The notes: a model not told the origin generated them from the sequence alone. Numbered from the stretch's first letter, positions 23,190 to 31,155 are shown. The stretch: 64,000 nt of DNA from Methylobacterium sp. J-078 (GCF_022829285.1 NZ_JAKSYI010000062.1:1-64000), one strand, 5' to 3'. Program-made: numbers and translations.

Positions 23190-24668
23190 TCAGTAGCGAA
23201 TGGATGCGAAGCGGCCGGCTCGGAGCGGGCCGAAGGCAGCAGCCTGTGCAGCGGTGACGATCAGGGGCTTTGACGCGCTCTCAGCGTTCACGATGGCGCC
23301 CGCGACCGCGTTCGCGACATCGTCGTGCGCCCCCTTCATCTGCGGATGGTCAATGGTGTCCCGGCCCGTGCCGCGCGAGGTCCGACGCTCCAAGGACACA
23401 AGCTGCTTTTCCAGCTTGGGCACGTTGAGCAGCCGCACGCGCTGGCTGTTCAGCACGGGGAGGAAATCACGGTAGATGTCGGTCTTGGAGCGCTCGGACG
23501 CGACGTAGCTGACGCCGTGCTGCTTGAAGCGCTCAGGGACCCACGAGCCGGCGTAGCGATCACCCGTCACCGATCGAATGCCGTAGGTCTTCAGGAGCCC
23601 ACAGAAGCGCTCCACCACCGCATCCGGGTTCGTGCCGGGGTATTCCTCGCGCACCGCGTCGAGCACGATCACGTCGCCGTCCCGATGCGCGATGGCCAGG
23701 GTCATGCTGTCGGCGCCACCGCCGGACGGGTCCACGAAGGCCGTGTAGCGCGTGCTCGAAGACGGTGCCCGCTCCTGAAGGCTGCCATCCAGCATGCAGG
23801 CCTGGACGGCCTCCAGCGTCACGAAGGCCTCCACGTCGGAGCGGAACTCGGCGCCAAACTCGGCCGAAGCCGCAGCGGAGTCGCGCTCGTACTGCCGGGC
23901 CACGAAACGCTCGGACAGGCTCGGGTTCATCACCCGCGAGGCTGCCTTGGCCACCAGCACGGTTGGATCGGCATCAGGGCCGTAGTGCCGCTGATAGGCC
24001 TCAAACACCTCGCCCTTGCGCGCGTAGGGGCTGCTGATCACGATGAGGGGCCCGCCCGTCGTCGCGAGCGCCGGGCGCACCGCGTCCAGGATCTCCTTGT
24101 CCGGGTTGGCCGAGTAGTCCGAACGCCAGTACGCCACCTCGTCCGCGATCGCCGCCACGGCGGTGATGCCGCGAATGGTGCGCCAGGATGCCGGCCGCAC
24201 CTCGATGTCGACGCGGGTGGACAGGCTGATGCTGTCGGCCGTCTCGCCCGTACGGAGCTTGCGTAGCAGGGGCGGCCCCGTGCGCGGATCGAAGATACCC
24301 GACAGGTAGGACAGTGCCTTGCGGGCCTGCACCTGCGTCGCCGCCATGATCGGGATCACACCCCGCTCGCCCGGCGCCAGCACGTCCGTGAAATCGCACA
24401 GCGCCGCGAAGTAGGACGAGGCGACCGCACAAGCGCGGGTCTTACCCCCACGGCGCCCGACGATATTCCACATCTCATGCACGGGCTCGTCAGGCTCGCG
24501 CTCGCGGCCGGTGAGTTCGCGGAACAGCTCGCGCTCGCTCGCCGTCAGGGGCTCGCCCTGCGAGGCGATGAGCAGCACGCGCCAGGGCAACCAGCTATCC
24601 CCGTCGAGGATGCCGGCGAAGAGGTTCTTGTCCTCCAGGCTTTGCCGCATGCTGAAGAGGCGCTTCAT
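23190..24668 (-). CDS. Terminase large subunit of element 2
   Basis: 492 residues. ATPase Walker A is WNIVGRRGGKTRACAV, Walker B-like AAIADEVAYW. The nuclease domain shows its acidic residues in FVDPSGGGADSMTLAIA, SVTGDRYAGSWVPERF and KGAHDDVANAVAGAIV. It is a terminase of a different subtype from the one in element 1 and starts 4 bp inside the small-subunit gene. It should package element DNA into heads, but no head gene was recognised in this element. Confidence 0.92.
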   Translation of the reverse strand: MKRLFSMRQSLEDKNLFAGILDGDSWLPWRVLLIASQGEPLTASERELFRELTGREREPDEPVHEMWNIVGRRGGKTRACAVASSYFAALCDFTDVLAPGERGVIPIMAATQVQARKALSYLSGIFDPRTGPPLLRKLRTGETADSISLSTRVDIEVRPASWRTIRGITAVAAIADEVAYWRSDYSANPDKEILDAVRPALATTGGPLIVISSPYARKGEVFEAYQRHYGPDADPTVLVAKAASRVMNPSLSERFVARQYERDSAAASAEFGAEFRSDVEAFVTLEAVQACMLDGSLQERAPSSSTRYTAFVDPSGGGADSMTLAIAHRDGDVIVLDAVREEYPGTNPDAVVERFCGLLKTYGIRSVTGDRYAGSWVPERFKQHGVSYVASERSKTDIYRDFLPVLNSQRVRLLNVPKLEKQLVSLERRTSRGTGRDTIDHPQMKGAHDDVANAVAGAIVNAESASKPLIVTAAQAAAFGPLRAGRFASIRY

Positions 24669-25054
24669 CGCGCAGCAGCCTCCCGCCTGGATTGAGAGGC
24701 GGCGTAGGTGGCCAGATCTGGGGTGACGTCCTTCGCGACCCGGCGCAGGCCAAGGGTGTTGGCGAGACGATTGAGCTGGCCCGAGAGGCGGCCGAACAGG
24801 TCGAGGTCGACGTTCTGGCCGGCGACCAGTGCGGCCTCCTGAAGCTCCAGGCTGAGGGCGAGTGCCGCAAAGCGCCGGGCCAACTGGCGCTGCACCTCGG
24901 AGAGATCACCACCGCCACCGAGATCGGACGCGACCGCACTGAGGATATCCCGGAACCGGCGAGCCTCAGGGCCGCGCCCGTCCGCATCATCCACGACGAA
25001 GAGGGCCGTGCCGTTCGTGACGCGGGAGCGCTGCCGGGGCGCGTGCTGGCTCAT
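24665..25054 (-). CDS. Putative terminase small subunit
   Basis: 129 residues (MSQHAPRQRSRVTNGTALFV start). The organisation basic N-terminus, then GPEARRFRDILSAVASDLGG, and a helical middle (VQRQLARRFAALALSLELQE) with LDLFGRLSGQLNRLANTLGL recurs, to my knowledge, before large terminases in Rhizobiales elements. Position directly upstream with an ATGA overlap supports the small subunit, which selects the packaging site. The usual HTH is not obvious. Confidence 0.65.
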   Translation of the reverse strand: MSQHAPRQRSRVTNGTALFVVDDADGRGPEARRFRDILSAVASDLGGGGDLSEVQRQLARRFAALALSLELQEAALVAGQNVDLDLFGRLSGQLNRLANTLGLRRVAKDVTPDLATYAASQSRREAAAR

Positions 25055-25343
25055 GCCGACATAGTCCAGGCACAGCCAGCAAAGCGATGATGAGATTGCG
25101 CGACAAGCATTCTGTCAGATCCTGATCTTGCTCTTAGCAAGTTAACAGAAAAATCTGTACTTGTCTAATCAGGAGATATATTGTCCGCAGGTGTTCCTTG
25201 TTGTTCGTGGCTGGCCGCAAATGCTTTGCGCCTGACGCTCTGACGCGCCCACTCGAAAACATTCTGCGGGGGTGTCATCCCCATGACGTAAACCGAACTT
25301 TCGTCCGGCGAGACCCGTTTGCCGTCAGACCACAGAGGACGCC
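25055..25343. other. Divergent intergenic region between terminase unit and plus-strand genes
   Basis: About 290 bp, AT-rich near 25090-25200 compared with the genes on both sides. It should hold the terminase operon promoter and the promoter for the short rightward genes. No clear palindrome or RNA was found. Confidence 0.35.
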
Positions 25344-25583
25344 ATGGCCGAGAACCCATCGAACTTCGTGCGAGATTGGATCAGCGAGAACGTCCGGAGC
25401 GATCCGTCTCACGGGGGCGGTATCGATGCGCGGGTCGCCGAGATCGTGGAGCTTCTGAAGTCGGCATCGCGGGAGGCCGAGATCCCGCAGGACGATCCCG
25501 AGTTGGCACCAGACCTTTTGCGTGATCTGATCCAAGCCGCGATCGAAGGGCCGTCTCATCCCGCCCCTGGAGCAAGCCAATGA
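25344..25583 (+). CDS. Hypothetical acidic protein
   Basis: 79 residues (MAENPSNFVRDWISENVRSD start), acidic and helical in the middle (VAEIVELLKSASREAEIPQD). It overlaps the next gene by 4 bp (ATGA). No family recognised. It is part of a short plus-strand cargo block in element 2. Confidence 0.65.
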   Translation: MAENPSNFVRDWISENVRSDPSHGGGIDARVAEIVELLKSASREAEIPQDDPELAPDLLRDLIQAAIEGPSHPAPGASQ

Positions 25584-25912
25584 CCATGGACATTCCAGCC
25601 GACGCCAAGCCCGGTGACATCCTGACGGCGGACGGACAGATCCTCTGCCGGGACCGCGAGCTTCACGAGTTCGGCTACTTCTCCGTCAGCTACGAGCAGG
25701 CGCAGATCGCCCGGGGTCACGGCTGGGGCTGCCGGTCGGGCGTGTTCCTTGAGGCGGAGCACTCGGACGAGAAGAGCTGGTCGCACGCTGAGGACGAGCG
25801 GCTGTACGCCATCGAGAACGGTGAGGAACCGCCGCTGGTGCGGATCTACCGCGAGGCGCCTCCGTCGTGTGCGATCGACACGCCTGCCTCTTGCCGGATG
25901 CCCTCCAGGTAG
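25580..25912 (+). CDS. Hypothetical protein
   Basis: 110 residues (MTMDIPADAKPGDILTADGQ start). A compact alpha/beta N-terminal part includes FGYFSVSYEQAQIARGHGWG; the centre is acidic and the C-terminus has two cysteines. Coupled to the gene before it. Function unknown. Confidence 0.6.
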   Translation: MTMDIPADAKPGDILTADGQILCRDRELHEFGYFSVSYEQAQIARGHGWGCRSGVFLEAEHSDEKSWSHAEDERLYAIENGEEPPLVRIYREAPPSCAIDTPASCRMPSR

Positions 25913-25925
25913 CCTGGCCTCACCG

Positions 25926-26105
25926 CTAAAGAGCGTGCCTAGGCCTGATCGCTCCCGTCGTTGCCGGCTCAGTCAGAGCCGCAGCGAGCGAGTTGGGGGC
26001 CTGTCGGTCGACGACGTTGGCGGAGTACAGGGAGCCGGCCGCAAGGAGGCCAATCGCCAACGAGGCTTTCAGAACCGTCCAGAGTCGGCCGAAGGCGCGG
26101 TGCAT
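25926..26105 (-). CDS. Small single-helix membrane protein
   Basis: 59 residues from ATG 26105. A basic N-terminus (MHRAFGRLW) is followed by one hydrophobic helix (VLKASLAIGLLAAGSLYSAN) and a short polar tail, as in a signal-anchored or exported peptide. It lies between the plus-strand genes at 25912 and 26224 and faces them. No family recognised, but the codon composition and clean membrane segment support it. Confidence 0.5.
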   Translation of the reverse strand: MHRAFGRLWTVLKASLAIGLLAAGSLYSANVVDRQAPNSLAAALTEPATTGAIRPRHAL

Positions 26106-26223
26106 GATGCGTTCCTAACAGTGTCGGCGACATTGCTCCGGTTTGGTTAGGGGCCCCTTAATGTTGCCGGCTTACCGCTTGCATACGGTGGAACTCGCCT
26201 CGCAAGCGGACCGAATTTGAACG

Positions 26224-26580
26224 ATGCTCAAATCTGCCCGCGTTATCGCCTGGCTGCTACTCGCCGCCCTGGTTATCGTGACAGTCTGCCCGATTGAGTA
26301 CCGGCCACATCCACGGGGCTTTCCGGTCACAGTTGAGCGGTTGGGCGCTTTCGCCCTGATCGCGTTCCTCTTCGCCATTGGCTACCCACAGCACCGTTGG
26401 CGGGTCTGTGTGCTGATCGTTGTCGCAGCCGGCGGCCTTGAGGCATCCCAGATGCTCGACCCCTCTCGCCACGGCCGTGTTGCAGATTTCGCAGTGAAAG
26501 CACTCGGTGCCGTCTTGGGAGTTGCCGGGGCGTTTGTGATCAGCCGCTTCGCTTCTCGTCCTGCCAAAGCTTGCGCCTAA
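26224..26580 (+). CDS. VanZ-like membrane protein
   Basis: 118 residues with four hydrophobic segments (AWLLLAALVIVTVCPI, FALIAFLFAIGYP, CVLIVVAAGGLEASQ, AVLGVAGAFVISRF). The order R-P plus E-R-L-G-A-F-A in the loop, and ASQMLDPSRHGRVADFAVKA, matches the short VanZ family. In these proteins a Glu-x-x-Q and an Arg-x-x-D-x-x-x-N/K-x-x-G signature recur. VanZ proteins influence glycopeptide sensitivity or cell-envelope lipids, but for most the function is unknown. It is cargo within element 2. Confidence 0.7.
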   Translation: MLKSARVIAWLLLAALVIVTVCPIEYRPHPRGFPVTVERLGAFALIAFLFAIGYPQHRWRVCVLIVVAAGGLEASQMLDPSRHGRVADFAVKALGAVLGVAGAFVISRFASRPAKACA

Positions 26581-27127
26581 ACGTGGCGTCCTGGATGCCC
26601 GGATTTCCTCTCCAGGGATCGCAGATCGTGGGTCTGAGCGTGGGTAGTCGCTGCGCCTTAGATACTAAGCGATTGGAGATAGGCATCTAATTCGCACGCC
26701 GAGGCGGATACCATATCCGCCAAGGGTGTCAGTTCGCCTTACGCCCTAAGTTGAATTTAGCCATCCCGGCGACGCGCTTCCGTTGGCGCAGCGATTTATT
26801 CGGCGAGTCGGTGTGTCTCTGCGGCTCTCTCCCAGCATTCTGAAGCCACCGCATCCATACAGCGCACGCTCTGTAGCGACCCGCTTCCGTTCGGCTGTCT
26901 CATGCCCGAACAACCCGTAGACAGGACCGTTTCAACCACCCCCCCATTTACGGATCAAAGCGCCGACGAAGCGATCGCGCTACGAGCCTTTTTGCGCCAC
27001 CCCCCGAAAGTGGAGTGGAGGTGGGTGGAGAGTGGGGGCTCTAAGTTCCGATCTCCACTTCTCCACCTTCTCCACCCCCTATAGGGGGTGAGAAGTGGTG
27101 GTGGTGGCGGAACCGGCTCTTGGGGTG
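26581..27127. other. 550-bp non-coding region beside the helicase gene
   Basis: No convincing gene is present. A 60-codon plus-strand frame at 26902-27084 is low complexity at its end. The right part (27009-27090) contains the repeat block listed separately. This is the largest gene-free stretch of element 2, and together with the adjacent RepA-like gene it is the best candidate for a replication origin. Confidence 0.45.
27009..27090. repeat. GTGGAG iteron-like cluster and 18-bp palindrome
   Basis: GTGGAG occurs in direct orientation at the left (AGTGGAG, GTGGAGG, GGTGGAGAG between 27009 and 27037). Its complement CTCCAC occurs three times between 27053 and 27076 (CTCCACTT, CTCCACCTT, CTCCACCCC). 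A perfect 18-bp palindrome, CACCCCCTATAGGGGGTG (27073-27090), closes the block. It lies about 40 bp past the end of the RepA-like helicase gene. Iterons of a replication origin are the favoured reading. Confidence 0.5.
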
Positions 27128-28396
27128 TCAGTCTGAAGCTGGCTCACCGACCTCAACAAACGGCCGGAGCTTGCCCTTACTGTCGCGCTCCTCAACCACT
27201 ACGAACATGCCATTCGTAATCCAGACCTTCAGAAGCTGACCGATCCGCTGCTTGTGCTGCTCATTTGCTGGATCTAGCCCAAGGGCTCGCGCGATCGGCT
27301 TACCAATCCAATCGTTCGCTTGGACGCTTTGGCGATAGCGTGCGCCTGCTGCGATGCCGCCGGCAACCTCCTGTTGTGCAGCTAAGAGATCCTTGGTCTC
27401 CAGTCCTTCTAGAGGATCGGGCCACTCCCACGGCTCCACGACGGCGACATGGTCGCTGAGGTCGAGGAAGTGGAAGCTCTCCGGCCCGTTGCCGAGCGAC
27501 ACCGACGCGAGCCTGTACCAGGACGAGCGGTCTGGCGGTGGCGCGAGGTTGGCCTTACCGTTGTCGACCCGGAAGTGAGCCCGGTGGTTCTCGACGCCGG
27601 CCCGTTCGGCTTCCTCCTTCGTCATCTGGTTCAGGACGCGCGCCGAGCGGGCGGCGGCCAGCAGGGACCCGGCACCCCGCCCATCCTCGACGGTGGTGTT
27701 GCCGGGCGTGCCGATGCCCTTGCGGACATGGTGGACCAACTCGAAGGCGCAGCCGGTCTGATCGGCGATGCGGTTGAGCGCCTTGGCCACCATGTCGATC
27801 GCGCCGTTGTCGTTCTCGGAGACGCGGTGGGTCGAGATGAAGGGGTCGAGGATCACCACGTCGAGGGCGTTGGCCATGATGGTGTCGCCGAGGGCGGTGA
27901 TCACCGGTTGGGCGAGGACGGTGCCGGCGCGTGTCGTCTCGGCGATGACGATCTCGGACGTGCGGCCGGAGTCTAGGAACAGACGTCCCTCAAGCTCCTC
28001 CGGCTTGATCCCATAGTGCAGCAAGATCGCAGCGACGCGGCGCTCGATCTCCTCCAACGGGTCCTCACCGCACCAGTACCAGACGCGGCACGGGGTGGTG
28101 ATGGGAACGCCAAGGAGGGGCCGCCCGCTAGCGAGGGCGATCGCCTCCACCAACTCCAGGCTCGACTTACCGATGCCGCCGGGCGCCACCGTCGTGGAGA
28201 TGAAGCCCCTGATCAGTCGACGATCATAGATCCATGCGCGGGGCGGGATCTGGCTCGGCTCGCGGTAGACGTACGGCGTCGCTTGAAGCGACACCCTTTT
28301 GTCCGCCGGCTCCGTGACCGGCACGCCCATGAGAGGCGGCCAATCGCGCTCAGGGCCCAGCGCTTCCAGTTCGGCCGCGAAGGGGTCCGCTCTCAT
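27128..28396 (-). CDS. RepA-like AAA helicase of element 2
   Basis: 422 residues. Walker A is VAPGGIGKSSLELVEA (about residue 75), Walker B DVVILDPFISTH, followed by ELVHHVRKG with its His sensor and a Ser/Gly loop (RGAGSLLAAARSARVLNQMT). This is the RSF1010 RepA-type RecA-fold family used by plasmids and islands as replicative helicase. The C-terminal third has a winged-helix-like part. It belongs to the same broad family as the ATPase of element 1, but the overall sequences look different. It overlaps the small gene upstream by 4 bp. Confidence 0.87.
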   Translation of the reverse strand: MRADPFAAELEALGPERDWPPLMGVPVTEPADKRVSLQATPYVYREPSQIPPRAWIYDRRLIRGFISTTVAPGGIGKSSLELVEAIALASGRPLLGVPITTPCRVWYWCGEDPLEEIERRVAAILLHYGIKPEELEGRLFLDSGRTSEIVIAETTRAGTVLAQPVITALGDTIMANALDVVILDPFISTHRVSENDNGAIDMVAKALNRIADQTGCAFELVHHVRKGIGTPGNTTVEDGRGAGSLLAAARSARVLNQMTKEEAERAGVENHRAHFRVDNGKANLAPPPDRSSWYRLASVSLGNGPESFHFLDLSDHVAVVEPWEWPDPLEGLETKDLLAAQQEVAGGIAAGARYRQSVQANDWIGKPIARALGLDPANEQHKQRIGQLLKVWITNGMFVVVEERDSKGKLRPFVEVGEPASD

Positions 28397-28665
28397 GCAG
28401 TCTCCTTCAGCAAGGAGGCCGGCTGAGCCTGCCGGCGCTGCGCCTGCTCAGCCTTCATGTCTTTGAGGTCCGCCATCGCGCTGACCGAGGCCCTAGTGCA
28501 GGCGACAAGGCAGCGGATGGCGTAGGCGAGGCCGGCATCATTGCCGATCTCGGCATAAGTCCGAGCCACGTTGGCGTGGATCTCGGCGCCAGCCAGCGTC
28601 TCGGCGATGAACTGCCGGTAAGCCTCGGGCGTGCCGTAGGCGATGTGATCGTGAGGATCGCTCAT
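28393..28665 (-). CDS. Hypothetical helical protein
   Basis: 90 residues from ATG 28665 (MSDPHDHIAYGTPEAYRQFI). Almost fully helical, with three cysteines absent or buried (CLVACTRASVSAMADLKDMK) and an Arg/Gln-rich end. It is coupled by ATGA overlaps to the genes on both sides. No family recognised; it likely supports replication because of its operon. Confidence 0.6.
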   Translation of the reverse strand: MSDPHDHIAYGTPEAYRQFIAETLAGAEIHANVARTYAEIGNDAGLAYAIRCLVACTRASVSAMADLKDMKAEQAQRRQAQPASLLKETA

Positions 28666-28877
28666 TTGCGGCTCCCCCATGTCTCAGGGACCGCGAAGGC
28701 GAGTTCGGCCACTTGCGCGGCGAGCGCAGGCGAAAGATTGAAGCGCCGAGCGAGCCGGGACGCTTGAAGGAAAGAGGCGGGTGCGATACCTTCAGCACTG
28801 TCGATCTGCCGAGAGACAGTTACCGAAGCCCGAGCGCGATGGCCGTCGCGCCGGGTTTCGTCGTTTTGGAAAGCCAT
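28662..28877 (-). CDS. Hypothetical small protein
   Basis: 71 residues from ATG 28877 (MAFQNDETRRDGHRARASVT). A polar N-terminus is followed by helices (FLQASRLARRFNLSPALAAQ) that could form a simple DNA-binding helix-turn-helix. It overlaps the next gene by 4 bp (ATGA) and follows the Xis-like gene closely. No family recognised. Confidence 0.6.
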   Translation of the reverse strand: MAFQNDETRRDGHRARASVTVSRQIDSAEGIAPASFLQASRLARRFNLSPALAAQVAELAFAVPETWGSRK

Positions 28878-28881
28878 CCCT

Positions 28882-29133
28882 CTACGCAGCCTCCATCTCA
28901 AGAGATGCGAGGAACCCGCGCAGGCTGTCGGCCGGGATGAGCGTGCGGCTTCCGACCTTGATGGTCCGCAACTTCTTCTCACCGATCAGCCCGTAGAGCG
29001 TCGTGCGTCCCAGGCCGGTCGCGTACAGCGCTTCAGGTACCGTGTAGGCAAGCTTCTCTGAAGACGCACACAGGTCTCCCTGGAACGTCCGTGCTTGTTG
29101 CAAAGCCATATTGACAAGTCCCTCTGTATTCAT
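28882..29133 (-). CDS. Excisionase-family helix-turn-helix protein
   Basis: 83 residues. Residues 30-80 (YTVPEALYATGLGRTTLYGL and KVGSRTLIPADSLRGFLASL) are a canonical HTH_17 excisionase/MerR-like domain. An internal ATG at 29109 is an alternative start. Such proteins direct excision or activate island genes. It heads the helicase operon and lies near the integrase end of element 2. Confidence 0.85.
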   Translation of the reverse strand: MNTEGLVNMALQQARTFQGDLCASSEKLAYTVPEALYATGLGRTTLYGLIGEKKLRTIKVGSRTLIPADSLRGFLASLEMEAA

Positions 29134-29217
29134 CGCCGTCCGGCGGTGAACAATTAATGGGATCGGTCTATTCGATAAGCCATTGGTTTATTCAGACATC
29201 TGGCGGATGGCCGGAAA

Positions 29218-29802
29218 CTATTTTGGCCACTTGTCGGATGGCGGAAAATCGCCGGGCCGCCTCTGGAGTCGCTTGGCGATTGCTGTGCTGGTGAGGTCCC
29301 CCTTCCCCCCGCGTTCAACAATCCACTCGTTAGCTTTATCGACGATGCGCTCAGCGTAAGCGTTTACGCCGACCCTTTTATTCAAAGGCCTGGACAAAGG
29401 TTGGGTTAGAGCATAGCGAATGGCATCATCTTCCTGAGATCCAAGATCGGCCAAAGCGCGCAAGGCGTTTGCGGTCCTATCTTTGCCGAACTGTTTTTTC
29501 AGAGAATCGGAAGTCAGTACCAAGCCGCCGGCCGCAAACAATCCATACATAATATTTGCGACTGCACTGTTTAGCCTACGCGCAAGCACTTCGTCGTTTG
29601 CCGCGATGGCATTAATGCTTGCTCGGAAAATCTCGGCGCCTACTTCAAGGCTCAGAGCGCCCTGGGCGAAGATTGCGGCGTCGCTCTCTAGGATACCGCC
29701 GTCTTTTTCGGCAAGCATTAGAGTAGTCAGCGTCGAGCGAACAATCTTATCGATCTGGCGCGTATGCTTCTGATCGATGGCATCAAGCCTATCGGTTGCC
29801 AT
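29218..29802 (-). CDS. Hypothetical protein next to integrase
   Basis: 194 residues, clearly AT-richer than the flanking genes. Residues 45-125 are helical with a moderately hydrophobic part (SAVANIMYGLFAAGGLVLTS); the C-terminus is basic and helix-rich. Its stop-to-start spacing with the integrase is 3 bp, so both may be co-transcribed. No family recognised. Integrase-linked cargo of this type often includes defence or addiction genes, but nothing in the sequence proves that. Confidence 0.6.
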   Translation of the reverse strand: MATDRLDAIDQKHTRQIDKIVRSTLTTLMLAEKDGGILESDAAIFAQGALSLEVGAEIFRASINAIAANDEVLARRLNSAVANIMYGLFAAGGLVLTSDSLKKQFGKDRTANALRALADLGSQEDDAIRYALTQPLSRPLNKRVGVNAYAERIVDKANEWIVERGGKGDLTSTAIAKRLQRRPGDFPPSDKWPK

Positions 29803-29805
29803 AGA

Positions 29806-31005
29806 TTACCTTTGACCTGATCCAATGCAGCGAGCTGCCCAAGCTTCCATCAACTCGCGCCGCTTCAGCAGGAGGTCGCCACGCCGATAGGCCGCCTCAA
29901 CTTTGTCGGACACGATGTGGGCCAGCGCCATCTCCACGACCTCGGACGCGAAGGCAGTCGTCTCGGCCGCCCAATCGCGAAACGTGGATCGGAAGCCGTG
30001 AACCGTGAGATCCGACCGATCCATCCGCTTCAGCAGTTCCAGCATCGCCATGTTGGAAAGAGGTTTGCCGCGCCGGCCGCCGGGAAAGACGAAGGGACCA
30101 CCAGACGGGCCCGGCAGGACGGCGAGAAGATCTATCGCAACCGCCGACAGCGGCACGCGGTGCTCACGCCCGCCCTTCATCCGCTCGGCGGGGATCGTCC
30201 ACATTGCCGAGGCCAGATCAATCTCGGACCACTGCGCGCCGATGGTCTCGCCGGTACGGGTCGCCGTCAGGATGGCGAACTCCAGCGTACGGGCTGCAAT
30301 GGCATCCTGCGACCGGACGTCGACCATGAAGCCGGCGATTTCGGAGTAAGGCAGAGCGGCATGGTGCTGGACCCGCCGGACCCTGGACCGCTTCGGCAAC
30401 AGGTTCTGAAGGTGTCCTTTCCACCGGGCTGGGTTCTCGCCCCGCCGGTAGCCGTGGGTCGTGGCCCAGTCCAAGATCGCCTCGATGCGTCCTCGCACCC
30501 GGCTAGCCGTCTCGGACTTCGTCGCCCAAATCGGTTCGATGGCCCTCATCACGAGGCCGGTGTCGATGCCCTGGACGGGCAAGTTGCCGAACGCAGGGTT
30601 GGCGTAGGTGTTCAGCGTCGCCTGCCACTGCGCGGCGTGCTTGGTGTTTCGCCAGCCGGCCTTGTGCGACTCGATGTAGGCTGAGGCGCATTCGGCAAAG
30701 GTCATGGCCTTGGCGGCTTCCAACCGGGCCTCCCCGCGCTGGACCTGGCGTGCCTCGATAGGGTCGATGCCCTCAGCGCACAGCTTGCGGCAGGCCAGCG
30801 CCTTCTCGCGAGCCTCGGCCAGGGTGAAGGTCGAGAACGACCCCAGGCCCATCTCGCGGGACCGGCCGTTCAGCGTGAAGCGGAAGATCCAGCTCTTAGC
30901 GCCGCTTCCCGATGCCTGGAGCCAGAGACCGCCGCCATCACCATACATGCCGGCAGCCTTGATTCGACCCGCCGTCAGGGCACTGAGCTTCCCCGGCGCC
31001 GCCAT
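29806..31005 (-). CDS. P4-type tyrosine integrase of element 2
   Basis: 399 residues from ATG 31005 (MAAPGKLSALTAGRIKAAGM). The open frame continues further upstream but runs into the tRNA gene, giving a spurious N-terminus. The DUF4102 arm-binding N-terminus (GLWLQASGSGAKSWIFRF), core-binding domain and catalytic domain are present: Arg in TATRTGETIGAQW, His-x-x-Arg in VHGFRSTFRDWAAE, His in ALAHIVSD and the Tyr in EAAYRRGDLL. It inserts DNA at the 3' end of tRNA-Ser, whose 3' end lies 137 bp upstream of its start. Classic island integrase placement. Confidence 0.93.
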   Translation of the reverse strand: MAAPGKLSALTAGRIKAAGMYGDGGGLWLQASGSGAKSWIFRFTLNGRSREMGLGSFSTFTLAEAREKALACRKLCAEGIDPIEARQVQRGEARLEAAKAMTFAECASAYIESHKAGWRNTKHAAQWQATLNTYANPAFGNLPVQGIDTGLVMRAIEPIWATKSETASRVRGRIEAILDWATTHGYRRGENPARWKGHLQNLLPKRSRVRRVQHHAALPYSEIAGFMVDVRSQDAIAARTLEFAILTATRTGETIGAQWSEIDLASAMWTIPAERMKGGREHRVPLSAVAIDLLAVLPGPSGGPFVFPGGRRGKPLSNMAMLELLKRMDRSDLTVHGFRSTFRDWAAETTAFASEVVEMALAHIVSDKVEAAYRRGDLLLKRRELMEAWAARCIGSGQR

Positions 31006-31139
31006 CCTTCCCCCGCCTCTACCCACATCCGAAACGCGGATTGTGGCGCACAACGGCGAACGCTGGCAACGCCCTGGTTCCGAAAAACCGTTCGTTGTCA
31101 GTGGGGTTATAGATGAAGATGGACGGTGGCGAACAGTTA

Positions 31140-31155
31140 TCTGGCGGAGACGGAG
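31140..31155. repeat. Attachment core of element 2, right copy (16 bp)
   Basis: TCTGGCGGAGACGGAG covers the last 14 nt of tRNA-Ser (complement) plus 2 bases beyond and is identical to 14404-14419. The insertion regenerated an intact tRNA on this side. Confidence 0.75.

Larger units (their letters stand above)
14404..31155. mobile_element. Element 2: tRNA-Ser-integrated phage-like element with tail and terminase genes
   Basis: A 16-bp direct repeat of the tRNA-Ser 3' end bounds 16.8 kb. From the right: P4-type integrase, Xis-like protein, RepA-like helicase unit, a short plus-strand cargo block with a VanZ-like protein, then a leftward unit of small and large terminase, several small head-tail-like genes, a tape measure with lysozyme domain, a Panacea antitoxin pair, a tail-spike-like protein and an XRE regulator with regulatory genes. 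No portal, protease or major capsid could be recognised. It is either a defective prophage or a satellite dependent on foreign heads. Confidence 0.75.

Noticed and set aside
26902..27084. 60-codon plus-strand frame in the element 2 origin-like region
   Set aside because: Its second half is made of the GTGGAG/CTCCAC repeats; there is no support for translation.
27001..27115. CRISPR array
   Set aside because: The repeats are only 6 bp, irregularly spaced and occur in both orientations, unlike CRISPR repeats with regular spacers.
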